12,236 nucleotides of DNA, taken from Acidobacteriota bacterium. GTDB lineage: Bacteria; Acidobacteriota; Vicinamibacteria; Vicinamibacterales; UBA2999. The notes below the pieces were generated by a model that saw nothing but the letters and a program-made list of their open reading frames with translations, made no database searches and had not been told where the DNA came from. The position numbers were made by a program, and so were the translations under genes. Positions 7,089-12,236 of this stretch are shown here, piece by piece. Location: NCBI GenBank assembly GCA_013140955.1, contig JABFRY010000257.1, positions 1-12,236 on the forward strand. Reading direction: 5' to 3'. Each line of letters opens with the position of its first letter. Position 1 is the stretch's first letter.

Positions 7089-7415
7089 TCAAGCCGGTTT
7101 CAACGCGCGCCGGCGCACCATCGCCGCCTTCAGGTCGAAGTTCGCCTGCATGTGCATCCAGAACTGCGGTGTCGTCTTGAAGAGCTGCGCGAGCCGTAGC
7201 GCCGTGTCGGCTGTCACGCCGCGCTTGCCGCGCACGAGCTCGTTCACGCGCACCGTAGACATTCCGAGCGACTTGGCCGCCGCGGACTGGGTCATCTCCA
7301 GCGGTCGCAGGAACTCCTCGAGCAGAATCTCGCCTGGGTGAACCGCGGGTCCCAGGCTGTCAGCACGTCGCGGGATGCTCTCAGTGATAGTCCTCGCAGC
7401 AGACGTCGTGCGCAT
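7089..7415 (-). CDS. higA: HigA-family antitoxin (XRE-type DNA-binding protein)
   Basis: A 108-residue antitoxin that should bind and neutralise HigB and repress the pair. The family N-terminal motif HPGEILLEEFLRPL (26-39) leads into an XRE helix-turn-helix: MTQSAAAKSLGMS, then VRVNELVRGKRGVTADTALRL (about 41-75). It closes with the typical FKTTPQFWMHMQANFDLKAA. The ATG at 7415 was preferred over longer forms because GGGAGGGG lies 4 nt upstream and because the protein then has the usual length. It overlaps the end of higB by 35 nt, consistent with translational coupling. The toxin-first order is normal for higBA. Confidence 0.93.
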   Translation of the reverse strand: MRTTSAARTITESIPRRADSLGPAVHPGEILLEEFLRPLEMTQSAAAKSLGMSTVRVNELVRGKRGVTADTALRLAQLFKTTPQFWMHMQANFDLKAAMVRRRALKPA

Positions 7416-7671
7416 CGTGCCCCTCCCATCTGAATGTGATCCGGTACTGCTGGTTGACCCGAATGCTGTGCTGCCCTTTCCGGTCACCGGCCAACGCCTC
7501 CAGCCGGTTCCCAGGCACTGCGGCCAAGTCGTCGAGCCGGTGCGCCGCGTCGAGCATCGTCAGCTTCCGATGCACCGCGGGCCAGATGTCGCGGGGCACT
7601 CGCCGCGCAGCCTTGCTGTTGCGCTCATCGAACAGGTCCGCGGTGGCGGCGTCCGCGAACGACTGGATCAT
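7381..7671 (-). CDS. higB: HigB toxin (RelE-superfamily mRNA interferase)
   Basis: A 96-residue protein with the HigB/plasmid-maintenance-killer pattern: MIQSFADAATADLFDERNSK at the N-terminus, RRVPRDIWPAVHRKLTMLDA, PGNRLEALAGDRKGQHSIRV and QQYRITFRWEGHDAHDV, ending CCEDYH. HigB toxins are ribosome-associated endoribonucleases that cut translated mRNA. The ATG at 7671 is chosen because the family begins MI.SF there; the frame is open to 7761 but the added residues are not family-like. The gene is followed by higA with a 35-nt overlap and preceded by a palindromic operator and a TTGACG -35 candidate. No key region is missing, so the toxin looks intact. Confidence 0.93.
   Translation of the reverse strand: MIQSFADAATADLFDERNSKAARRVPRDIWPAVHRKLTMLDAAHRLDDLAAVPGNRLEALAGDRKGQHSIRVNQQYRITFRWEGHDAHDVCCEDYH
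7420..7427 (-). promoter_or_regulatory. Strong ribosome-binding site of higA inside higB
   Basis: GGGAGGGG on the minus strand lies 4 nt before the ATG at 7415, within the higB coding sequence. It fixes the antitoxin start and would allow higA to be translated strongly from the shared mRNA. Confidence 0.7.
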
Positions 7672-7676
7672 GGCAT

Positions 7677-7706
7677 CACGGTATACGGATACCGTGTATT
7701 CGTCAA
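7677..7706 (-). promoter_or_regulatory. higBA promoter region with palindromic operator
   Basis: A perfect inverted repeat with 8-bp arms (cacggtat / ataccgtg) around acgg occupies 7677-7696, starting 5 bp upstream of the higB ATG. A -35-like TTGACG is at 7701-7706 on the minus strand. A TATACC about 15 bp further, inside the palindrome, could be the -10. A symmetric site over the promoter fits autorepression by a HigA dimer. Confidence 0.6.
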
Positions 7707-7754
7707 TAACCAGACGGGTCCGCGGGTGGAAAACCCACCCACGTGGCGGCTTCG

Positions 7755-7772
7755 GGTACAAAACAGGTACAG
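7755..7772 (+). repeat. Right copy of the 18-bp segment-end motif
   Basis: This copy matches 5781-5798 at 16 of 18 positions and lies 44 bp inside the right tRNA-derived repeat. The sequence from here to the tRNA (7773-7820) is much more AT-rich than the rest of the window and contains a short palindrome, ttacag-a-ctgtaa, at 7782-7794. Both traits are common at attachment sites. Confidence 0.45.
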
Positions 7773-7816
7773 CTCAGCCATTTACAGACTGTAAGTTATT
7801 GACCTGAAATGATTTA

Positions 7817-7841
7817 TTGATGGCGGAGAGGGTGGGATTCG
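7817..7841 (-). repeat. tRNA-Ser 3' end, right copy of the attachment-site-like repeat
   Basis: This is the functional tRNA 3' end plus 4 bp beyond it. It is repeated at 5671-5695 with one mismatch, in the same orientation. Confidence 0.7.
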
Positions 7842-7911
7842 AACCCACGTGCCGGTTACCCGACAAGACGCTTTCGAGGCGCCCCCGTTACGACCACTTC
7901 GGTACCTCTCC
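7821..7911 (-). tRNA. tRNA-Ser (anticodon CGA)
   Basis: Ninety-one nucleotides including an encoded CCA. The acceptor stem pairs GGAGAGG with CCTCTCC and has discriminator G. The anticodon arm is GGCGC-CTCGAAA-GCGTC with one G-U-type pair, giving anticodon CGA, which reads serine UCG codons. A long variable arm typical of class II tRNAs follows, then the T loop TTCGAAT. It lies 65 bp downstream of the tadA stop on the same strand. The 3' part of this gene is duplicated at 5671-5695. Confidence 0.95.
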
Positions 7912-7975
7912 GATCGTGCGCTGCCGGGAGGACCCCGACCCGCCACGGGCGCCGCGGGCGCGGCGCGAACAGGGC

Positions 7976-7981
7976 ATTATA
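7976..7981 (-). promoter_or_regulatory. Possible -10 element for tRNA-Ser, overlapping the tadA stop codon
   Basis: TATAAT on the minus strand includes the TAA stop of tadA and lies 64 bp before the tRNA 5' end. No good -35 is visible in the end of tadA, so it may be fortuitous. Confidence 0.35.
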
Positions 7982-8477
7982 CCTCCCCGGCCTCCGGGGC
8001 GGCCACGCTCGTGCGGACGGCGCGGGCGTCGCTCCGCCGCTGGCGGAAGAAGGCCTGGACGAGATCGCGGCACGCGTCCTCCAGCACGCCGCCCGTGACC
8101 GTGAATCGGTGGTTGAGCCCGGGCGTGTCGAGGGCGCGCACGGTGGAGACGAGCGCGCCCGTTTTGGGCTCGGCGGCCCCGAACACCACCTCCTGCACCC
8201 GCGCGTGGACGAGCGCGCCCACGCACATCAGGCAGGGCTCCACGGTCACGTACAGGGTGGCGCCCGTCAGGCGGTAGTTGCCGAGGCGCCGGCCGGCCTC
8301 GCGCACGGCCAGGATTTCGGCATGGGCCGTCGGGTCCGACGTCCGGATTGGCTGGTTGAAGGCCCGTGCCACCACGGCGCCGCCCACCACCACCACGGCG
8401 CCCACGGGCACCTCTCCGGCCTCGCCGCCGCGGCGGGCCTCGTCGAGGGCGAGCGCCATGAACGTCTCGTGCGTCAT
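7977..8477 (-). CDS. tadA: tRNA-specific adenosine deaminase
   Basis: A 166-residue member of the cytidine/deoxycytidylate deaminase superfamily that converts adenosine 34 to inosine in tRNA-Arg(ACG). The zinc site is complete: HAE (His52, proton-shuttle Glu54) and PCLMC (Cys82, Cys85). The flanks are typical of TadA: EVPVGAVVV (22-30), N41 in AFNQPI, SDPTAHAEILA, VFGAAEPKTGA (98-109) and LNHRF near 121. Homologous sequence ends near residue 147; the last 20 residues are low-complexity. The ATG at 8477 gives the usual N-terminus (MALALDEA shortly after), although no Shine-Dalgarno is visible. It is divergent from the HAD gene with a 66-bp gap and lies directly upstream of tRNA-Ser. The family is essential in most bacteria. 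Confidence 0.95.
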   Translation of the reverse strand: MTHETFMALALDEARRGGEAGEVPVGAVVVVGGAVVARAFNQPIRTSDPTAHAEILAVREAGRRLGNYRLTGATLYVTVEPCLMCVGALVHARVQEVVFGAAEPKTGALVSTVRALDTPGLNHRFTVTGGVLEDACRDLVQAFFRQRRSDARAVRTSVAAPEAGEV

Positions 8478-8529
8478 GCGAGGGACACGCTACCACGCCG
8501 CGCCGACCGGCGCCGCCGACCTGGCCCGC

Positions 8530-8535
8530 TATAAT
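8530..8535 (+). promoter_or_regulatory. -10 element of the HAD hydrolase gene
   Basis: A perfect TATAAT ends 8 nt before the ATG at 8544. The transcript should therefore be leaderless or nearly so. No TTGACA-like -35 is seen 16-18 bp upstream. Confidence 0.5.
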
Positions 8536-8543
8536 CGCCCCAC

Positions 8544-9230
8544 ATGTCCCGCCGGTACGCGACGCTCTGCCTGGATGCGGGCGGCGTGCTCATCTCCCCC
8601 AACTGGTCGCGCGTCGCCGAGGTGTTCGGACGGTACGGCGTGGCCGTGGACGCCGACGCGCTGCGCCGCGCGGAGCCCACGGTGCGCCGCGGCCTGGACA
8701 CGCCGCGGCAGATCAGCACGTCCAACGACGCGCAACGCGGCTACCTGTACATCACGCGCACCCTGGAACTGGCGGGCGTGGACCTCGCCGGGGTGGACGC
8801 GCGGCCCTTCGACGAGCTGCACGCGTATCACGCCACCGCGAATCTCTGGGAGCACGTGGAGGAGGACGCGCGGCTGGCGCTCGCCGCGCTGCACGACCGG
8901 GGCGTGCCGATGGTGGTGGTATCGAACGCCAACGGGCGGCTGCATGCCCTGCTCGATCGGCTCGGACTGTCGGCGTACTTCGACGTGGTGGTGGACTCGG
9001 CCATCGAAGGCGTGGAGAAGCCGGACCCACGCCTGTTCCACCTGGCCCTCGCGCGCGCGGGCGCCGCGCCGGAGTCGGCCGTGCACGTGGGCGACCTGTA
9101 TCACGTGGACGTGGTGGGCGCGCGGCAGGCCGGGCTCGATGCGCGGCTGCTCGACCCGCACGATCTCTACCCCGATGCGGACGTCGTGCGCCTGCGGTCC
9201 CTCACCGAGCTGATCGCGCTATTCACCTGA
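8544..9230 (+). CDS. HAD-family hydrolase
   Basis: A 228-residue protein of the haloacid dehalogenase superfamily, cytosolic and probably a phosphatase on a small metabolite. Motif I is CLDAGGVL (nucleophile Asp11; the usual second Asp is Gly13, a variant also seen in other HAD subfamilies that carry DxGGVL). Motif II is VVVSNANG (Ser127), motif III is EKPDPRLF (Lys159), and motif IV is VGDLYHVDVVGA (Asp184, Asp189). A helical cap lies between residues 17 and 105. With Gly13 replacing the general acid, phosphatase activity may be weak or the substrate different. It begins right after a TATAAT box, is divergent from tadA, and its stop is 18 bp from the stop of the convergent HD-GYP gene. The substrate cannot be told from sequence. 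Confidence 0.9.
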   Translation: MSRRYATLCLDAGGVLISPNWSRVAEVFGRYGVAVDADALRRAEPTVRRGLDTPRQISTSNDAQRGYLYITRTLELAGVDLAGVDARPFDELHAYHATANLWEHVEEDARLALAALHDRGVPMVVVSNANGRLHALLDRLGLSAYFDVVVDSAIEGVEKPDPRLFHLALARAGAAPESAVHVGDLYHVDVVGARQAGLDARLLDPHDLYPDADVVRLRSLTELIALFT

Positions 9231-9248
9231 GATGGGAGGACGCGCGCG

Positions 9249-11339
9249 TCAGTCGTCGACTTCGTCGACGTCGTCGGCGAGCGTGCTGTCCGGGTCGTCC
9301 TGCGGCGTGACGAGGCGCAGGCGGCGGCGGAAGCTGCGGCGATCGGGGTCGGGGGCCATGTCGGCGGTCCGCTCCTCGGCGACGTCGTTCACGAAGCGGC
9401 GCTCGAGTTCTGCGTCGAGGGCCAGCCCTACGATGCGGCCGATGTCGGCACCGGCCAGTTCGAGCTTGGCCTTGTGGAGCGCGGAGAAGGCGTTCCTGAC
9501 GGTGGAATACACCGTCAACACGCCGGTGCGATCGCCCGCCATCACCCGCACGCTGAGCGCGCTGGCAAACGGCGTGTCGTCGCCGAGATCGAGCTTCGGG
9601 TCGCCGTTCAGCACGGAGCGGCCGAACGAGGCGGCGTAGCCGCTGACCCGTGCGCCGAGTCCCACGGTGTGCGCTTCGAGACCCGCGGCGTGGGCGCCGC
9701 TCACGTACCGGGCCTCGAGGCGGCCCGCCGCGGCATCCGCCACGTAGAACACATAGGTGGCGTTGGGCAGCTCGGGCCGGAGCACCCACGTGATGAGGGC
9801 GCCGGCTTCGTGCATCAGCGGCTTGCCCATCACGTGCGAGAGGATGCGCAGGGTGGCCAGCTCCTCCGACCGCTCGTGACCGGCGCCGTGCAGGTGCTCG
9901 GTCTGGGTGTTGGCCGCCACACGGTTGATCTGAGCAAGCACGCGCACGAGCGACGGCGGCGACTCGCGGACCACTGTGGAGGGCAGGATGTCGCTCCGCA
10001 CGGCGAGGAAGGCATCGACCACGGCCGGGTCGTACATGGTGCCGCGGCGCTCGAGCAGCTTCTCGATGGCGTCGGCCTCGGACCAGGCGTTCTTGTACGG
10101 CCGGTCGGAGGTGAGGGCGTCGAAGCAGTCCACCACGGCCAGGATGCGGGCGCCGAGGGGAATGTCCCCACCGGCCAGTCCCTTGGGATACCCGGTGCCG
10201 TTCCAGCTCTCGTGATGCGCCGCCACGATGGGCACGACCGGATACGGGAACCCGATGGCCTCGAGCAGGTCCACGCCGTGCTGCACGTGCTGCCGCATCA
10301 GCTCTTCTTCCTGCGCGGTCAGCTTCCCCGGCTTGTTGAGGACGTGGGGCGGCACCACCAGCTTGCCGAAGTCGTGCAGGAGCGCAGCGGCCTGGATGGC
10401 CCGCAGCTCGAGTTCGTCGGTCACGCCCAGCTTGCGCGCCAGCCCCAGCGTCCAGGTCTGCACGCGACGGATGTGATCGTGGGTGACGCCGTCCTTGGCC
10501 TCGATGGCGGTGGCCAGCGTCTCGATGGTGCGGAAGTACAGCTGGTCCATCGCCTTGCTGTGGGCCTCGGCATCCTCGAGGCGTCCCACGAGCAGCCGCA
10601 GCATCAGCTGGAAGACGATGACGACCGGCGTCACGACCGCGGCGCCGACGACCAGGCCGGTCTGCTGGATCAGGATGACCATGCAGAACGCGGCCGACGC
10701 GGCGCCCGCCGTGACGAGCGACACCATGCGGAACTGGCCGAGCACGCGCGCGAAGCGGAGCCACAGGCCGCTCGACACCCCGTGCGTCGCCCGTGTGCTC
10801 AGGGCGATGACGAACGCGGTGAGGCTGGAGTTGAGGACGAAGTAGGTGATGGTCATCACCGCCAGCGGCATCATCAGGCCGATGACCGGCACGGTGGTGC
10901 CCATGACCGGACCGGTTTTCGCCGTGGTGAAGAACACCTGCAACGCCACCCACAGCGAGAACGCGGGCGCCGACGCATTGAAGAGGAACTGCCGGAAGGT
11001 GAGATTGCGGCGCCAGGTCACGGTGGCGCTGTCGGTGGCGAGGCCGATGAACGCGGGCGCCGGTCCGAAGAGCAGACCGGCCGCGATGAAGAACGTGTCG
11101 GATGCCGAGACCAGGATGCTCAGGCCGGGCAGCTTCACGGCGTAGCGGCCGGCGACAAGGCCCACGAGCACGAACAGGAACGACTCGATGGGGACGGCGC
11201 CCGATCGCAGCGTGAACAGTGACGACACGAGCGCCACCGCGCCCAGCGCGATCACCAGGGCGACGTAGAGATCCAGCGCGCGCACGCGGGCAGACAGGTA
11301 CTGCCGCAGCCGATGCGTGTCCAGACGCGCAGACGTCAC
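9249..11339 (-). CDS. Membrane HD-GYP phosphodiesterase with C-terminal GAF-like domain
   Basis: A 696-residue protein predicted to hydrolyse cyclic-di-GMP. Residues 22-250 contain about seven to eight hydrophobic segments (for example 23-43, 52-66, 82-100, 147-180, 203-225, 229-250), forming a membrane sensor of a type I cannot name. A short linker (251-268) leads to the HD-GYP domain (269-450): YFRTIETLATAIEAKDGVTH, His287 in HDHI, LLHDFGKL with His322-Asp323, QHVQHG (His351, His354), AHHESWNGTGYPKGL (His375, His376; GYP at 383-385), and DCFDALTSDRPY. After it, residues about 480-640 look like a GAF-type fold (VFYVADAAAGRLEARYVSG, VSGYAASFGRSVL, SVRVMAGDRTGVLTVYS). The C-terminus is acidic and low-complexity. 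The start is GTG at 11339, the first start codon after an upstream in-frame TGA. It stands alone, convergent with the HAD gene. Confidence 0.93.
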   Translation of the reverse strand: MTSARLDTHRLRQYLSARVRALDLYVALVIALGAVALVSSLFTLRSGAVPIESFLFVLVGLVAGRYAVKLPGLSILVSASDTFFIAAGLLFGPAPAFIGLATDSATVTWRRNLTFRQFLFNASAPAFSLWVALQVFFTTAKTGPVMGTTVPVIGLMMPLAVMTITYFVLNSSLTAFVIALSTRATHGVSSGLWLRFARVLGQFRMVSLVTAGAASAAFCMVILIQQTGLVVGAAVVTPVVIVFQLMLRLLVGRLEDAEAHSKAMDQLYFRTIETLATAIEAKDGVTHDHIRRVQTWTLGLARKLGVTDELELRAIQAAALLHDFGKLVVPPHVLNKPGKLTAQEEELMRQHVQHGVDLLEAIGFPYPVVPIVAAHHESWNGTGYPKGLAGGDIPLGARILAVVDCFDALTSDRPYKNAWSEADAIEKLLERRGTMYDPAVVDAFLAVRSDILPSTVVRESPPSLVRVLAQINRVAANTQTEHLHGAGHERSEELATLRILSHVMGKPLMHEAGALITWVLRPELPNATYVFYVADAAAGRLEARYVSGAHAAGLEAHTVGLGARVSGYAASFGRSVLNGDPKLDLGDDTPFASALSVRVMAGDRTGVLTVYSTVRNAFSALHKAKLELAGADIGRIVGLALDAELERRFVNDVAEERTADMAPDPDRRSFRRRLRLVTPQDDPDSTLADDVDEVDD

Positions 11340-11487
11340 CGGCGTACCGGCGTGTGTGAGACCACCGAAGCGGCCTCACGCGCGAGAAAGATGAACATCA
11401 TGGAAGTGCGATTGCCGGCCGCCCGAATCTCGCCGTGAGCAGGGTCCAGCTCAGCGACCGGCTTATCGGGCAAACCGCCCAATACTT

Positions 11488-11510
11488 TACCTCAACTTCC
11501 TGTTGAGGTA
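11488..11510. promoter_or_regulatory. Perfect inverted repeat, MerR-family-operator-like
   Basis: Arms tacctcaac and gttgaggta (9 bp, no mismatch) flank ttcct. The CCTCAA...TTGAGG core resembles operators of SoxR and other MerR-family activators, and TTTACC overlaps the left arm on the plus strand. It lies 149 bp upstream of the HD-GYP start codon. No poly-T follows on either strand, so an intrinsic terminator is less likely. No MerR-type regulator is encoded in the window. Confidence 0.45.
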
Positions 11511-11601
11511 GCCCCCCTCCGTGCACACCAAATGTGGGGGGCCATCGAGGGGCGGTCGAGGGCCCATCGAGGGCGCTGCGGCAGCCGGCGGAGCCTCCCA
11601 G

Positions 11602-11641
11602 CCTGTTACGGACGGCCCGCCGGTCCTGTCACGGACGGCCC
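11602..11641 (+). repeat. Two direct repeats of 17 bp
   Basis: The 17-bp string cctgttacggacggccc (11602-11618) recurs with one change as cctgtcacggacggccc at 11625-11641, a period of 23 bp. Just to the left, ccatcgaggg occurs twice (11542 and 11564, period 22). The repeats are in the non-coding gap downstream of ilvA. Confidence 0.55.
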
Positions 11642-11711
11642 CGGACCAGACACACAGGCCTCGGCGCCAGCCTGGCCGCCCGGTGCCAGGCGCGAAGGGC
11701 GGTGAGGCGCC

Positions 11712-12236
11712 CTAGCCGAGGAAGAACTGGTAGGCGGGGTTGTCGTATTCGCGCGTGTAGGGATAGCCGAGCGACTCGAGGAAGGCGTCGAGGGCCGGCA
11801 GGTCGGCGTCCTCCACCTCCAGGCCGGCCAGCACCCGCCCGAAGTCGGCCCCGTGGTTCCGGTAGTGGAACAGGCTGATGTTCCAGCGGCCGCCCAGGGT
11901 GTCCAGAAAGGTGAGCAGGGCGCCGGGACGCTCCGGAAACTCGAACCGGCACAGGCGCTCGTGACGCACGCCGGGCGCGCGGCCGCCCACCATGTGCCGC
12001 ACGTGCAGCTTGGCCATCTCGTTGTCGGTGAGGTCCACCGTGTTCCAGCCGGCGGCGTTCAGCTCGTCGACCAGGGCCCGGCCATCCGCGCGCGACTGGG
12101 TGGCCAGCCCCACGAAGATATGGGCCTGCTCGCGACCACTGAGCCGGTAGTTGAACTCGGTGACCACCCGGCGGCCGATGGCGGCGCAAAACGCCCGGAA
12201 GGCGCCCGCCCGTTCGGGGATGGTCACGGCCAGCAG
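11712..12236 (-). CDS. ilvA: Threonine ammonia-lyase, biosynthetic, C-terminal regulatory part (partial)
   Basis: The last 174 residues of threonine deaminase, the first enzyme of isoleucine synthesis (threonine to 2-oxobutanoate, PLP-dependent, feedback-inhibited by isoleucine). Only the regulatory domain with two ACT-like subdomains is in view. The first begins LLAVTIPERAGAFRAFC and includes VVTEFNYRLS and AHIFVGL. The second follows NEMAKLHVRHMVGG and runs through RFEFPERPGALLTFLDTLGG, NISLFHYRNHGADFGRVLAG and the end NPAYQFFLG. All of these are characteristic of the long, allosteric IlvA rather than the catabolic TdcB. The reading frame is open to the window edge, so the catalytic domain lies beyond it. 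Regulation by isoleucine and valine is known for the family. Confidence 0.95.
   Translation of the reverse strand: MLAVTIPERAGAFRAFCAAIGRRVVTEFNYRLSGREQAHIFVGLATQSRADGRALVDELNAAGWNTVDLTDNEMAKLHVRHMVGGRAPGVRHERLCRFEFPERPGALLTFLDTLGGRWNISLFHYRNHGADFGRVLAGLEVEDADLPALDAFLESLGYPYTREYDNPAYQFFLG

Larger units (their letters stand above)
11340..11711. other. Non-coding interval upstream of the HD-GYP gene
   Basis: A 372-bp gap between ilvA and the HD-GYP gene, both on the minus strand. No plausible gene was seen. It contains the 9-bp perfect inverted repeat at 11488-11510 and short direct repeats at 11542-11641, described separately. It should hold the promoter of the HD-GYP gene and the ilvA transcription end. 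Confidence 0.6.

Noticed and set aside
5696..7816. Integrase or transposase gene within the tRNA-bounded segment
   Set aside because: Only the TonB-domain protein and HigB/HigA are readable there; no tyrosine-recombinase or transposase motif is seen in any frame.
7817..8098. Plus-strand open frame starting MMAERVGFEPTCRLP across the tRNA region
   Set aside because: It is the antisense reading of tRNA-Ser and then of the tadA 3' end, a well-known type of false gene call.
9474..11222. 582-codon plus-strand open frame rich in Arg, His and Glu
   Set aside because: It is antisense to the HD-GYP gene, and its composition is that of a GC-driven shadow frame.
9223..11379. 718-codon minus-strand open frame, longer than the HD-GYP gene
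   Set aside because: It is a frame-shifted shadow with Arg/Ala/Pro-rich sequence, while the 696-residue frame shows HD, GYP and membrane segments.
1..12236. CRISPR array
   Set aside because: No series of regularly spaced identical repeats is present; the closest things are two-copy repeats.

Overview
The window is GC-rich bacterial DNA with dense short-spaced genes on both strands. The combination of a TIGR02999-type ECF sigma factor followed at once by a transmembrane-type Ser/Thr kinase, a signal-peptide HExxH protein of a type I associate with Acidobacteria, a DUF6920-like fragment and a TonB-C-terminal-domain protein suggests an Acidobacteriota chromosome, perhaps a Vicinamibacteria-like lineage. 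This is inference from gene content and GC only; there is no rRNA or other phylogenetic marker in view.

Left part (1-2557, minus strand): a likely operon reading leftward. It runs from an exported HExxH metalloprotease-like protein to an ECF sigma factor and then a PknB-type Ser/Thr kinase that leaves the window in its juxtamembrane region. The kinase ribosome-binding site overlaps the sigma stop codon, so these two are translationally close. Next (2942-3913, plus) is a membrane-anchored M23 peptidase.

Middle (about 3914-5700) is a zone of gene decay around one intact gene. A C-terminal scrap of a DUF6920/DUF6544-like protein (plus) overlaps the 3' end of a GIY-YIG nuclease gene (minus). Further right is the C-terminal third of an ADP-ribosylglycohydrolase (minus), with an in-frame TGA at a conserved Trp position and no 5' part.

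5671-7841 looks like a small integrated segment. An intact tRNA-Ser(CGA) gene (7821-7911, minus) has a 24/25 copy of its 3' end at 5671-5695, on the 3' side of the gene and in the same orientation. This is the arrangement left by integration into a tRNA 3' end. The 2.1 kb between the copies carries a TonB-C-terminal-domain protein and a higBA toxin-antitoxin pair with a palindromic operator, but no integrase. Two similar 18-bp motifs lie just inside the two ends.

Right part (7912-12236) is housekeeping and signalling. tadA (minus) is divergent from a HAD-family hydrolase (plus), which converges on a large membrane HD-GYP-GAF c-di-GMP phosphodiesterase (minus). A 372-bp non-coding gap holds a perfect 9-bp inverted repeat resembling MerR-family operators, and the window ends in the C-terminal regulatory domain of threonine ammonia-lyase (ilvA, minus, cut by the edge).
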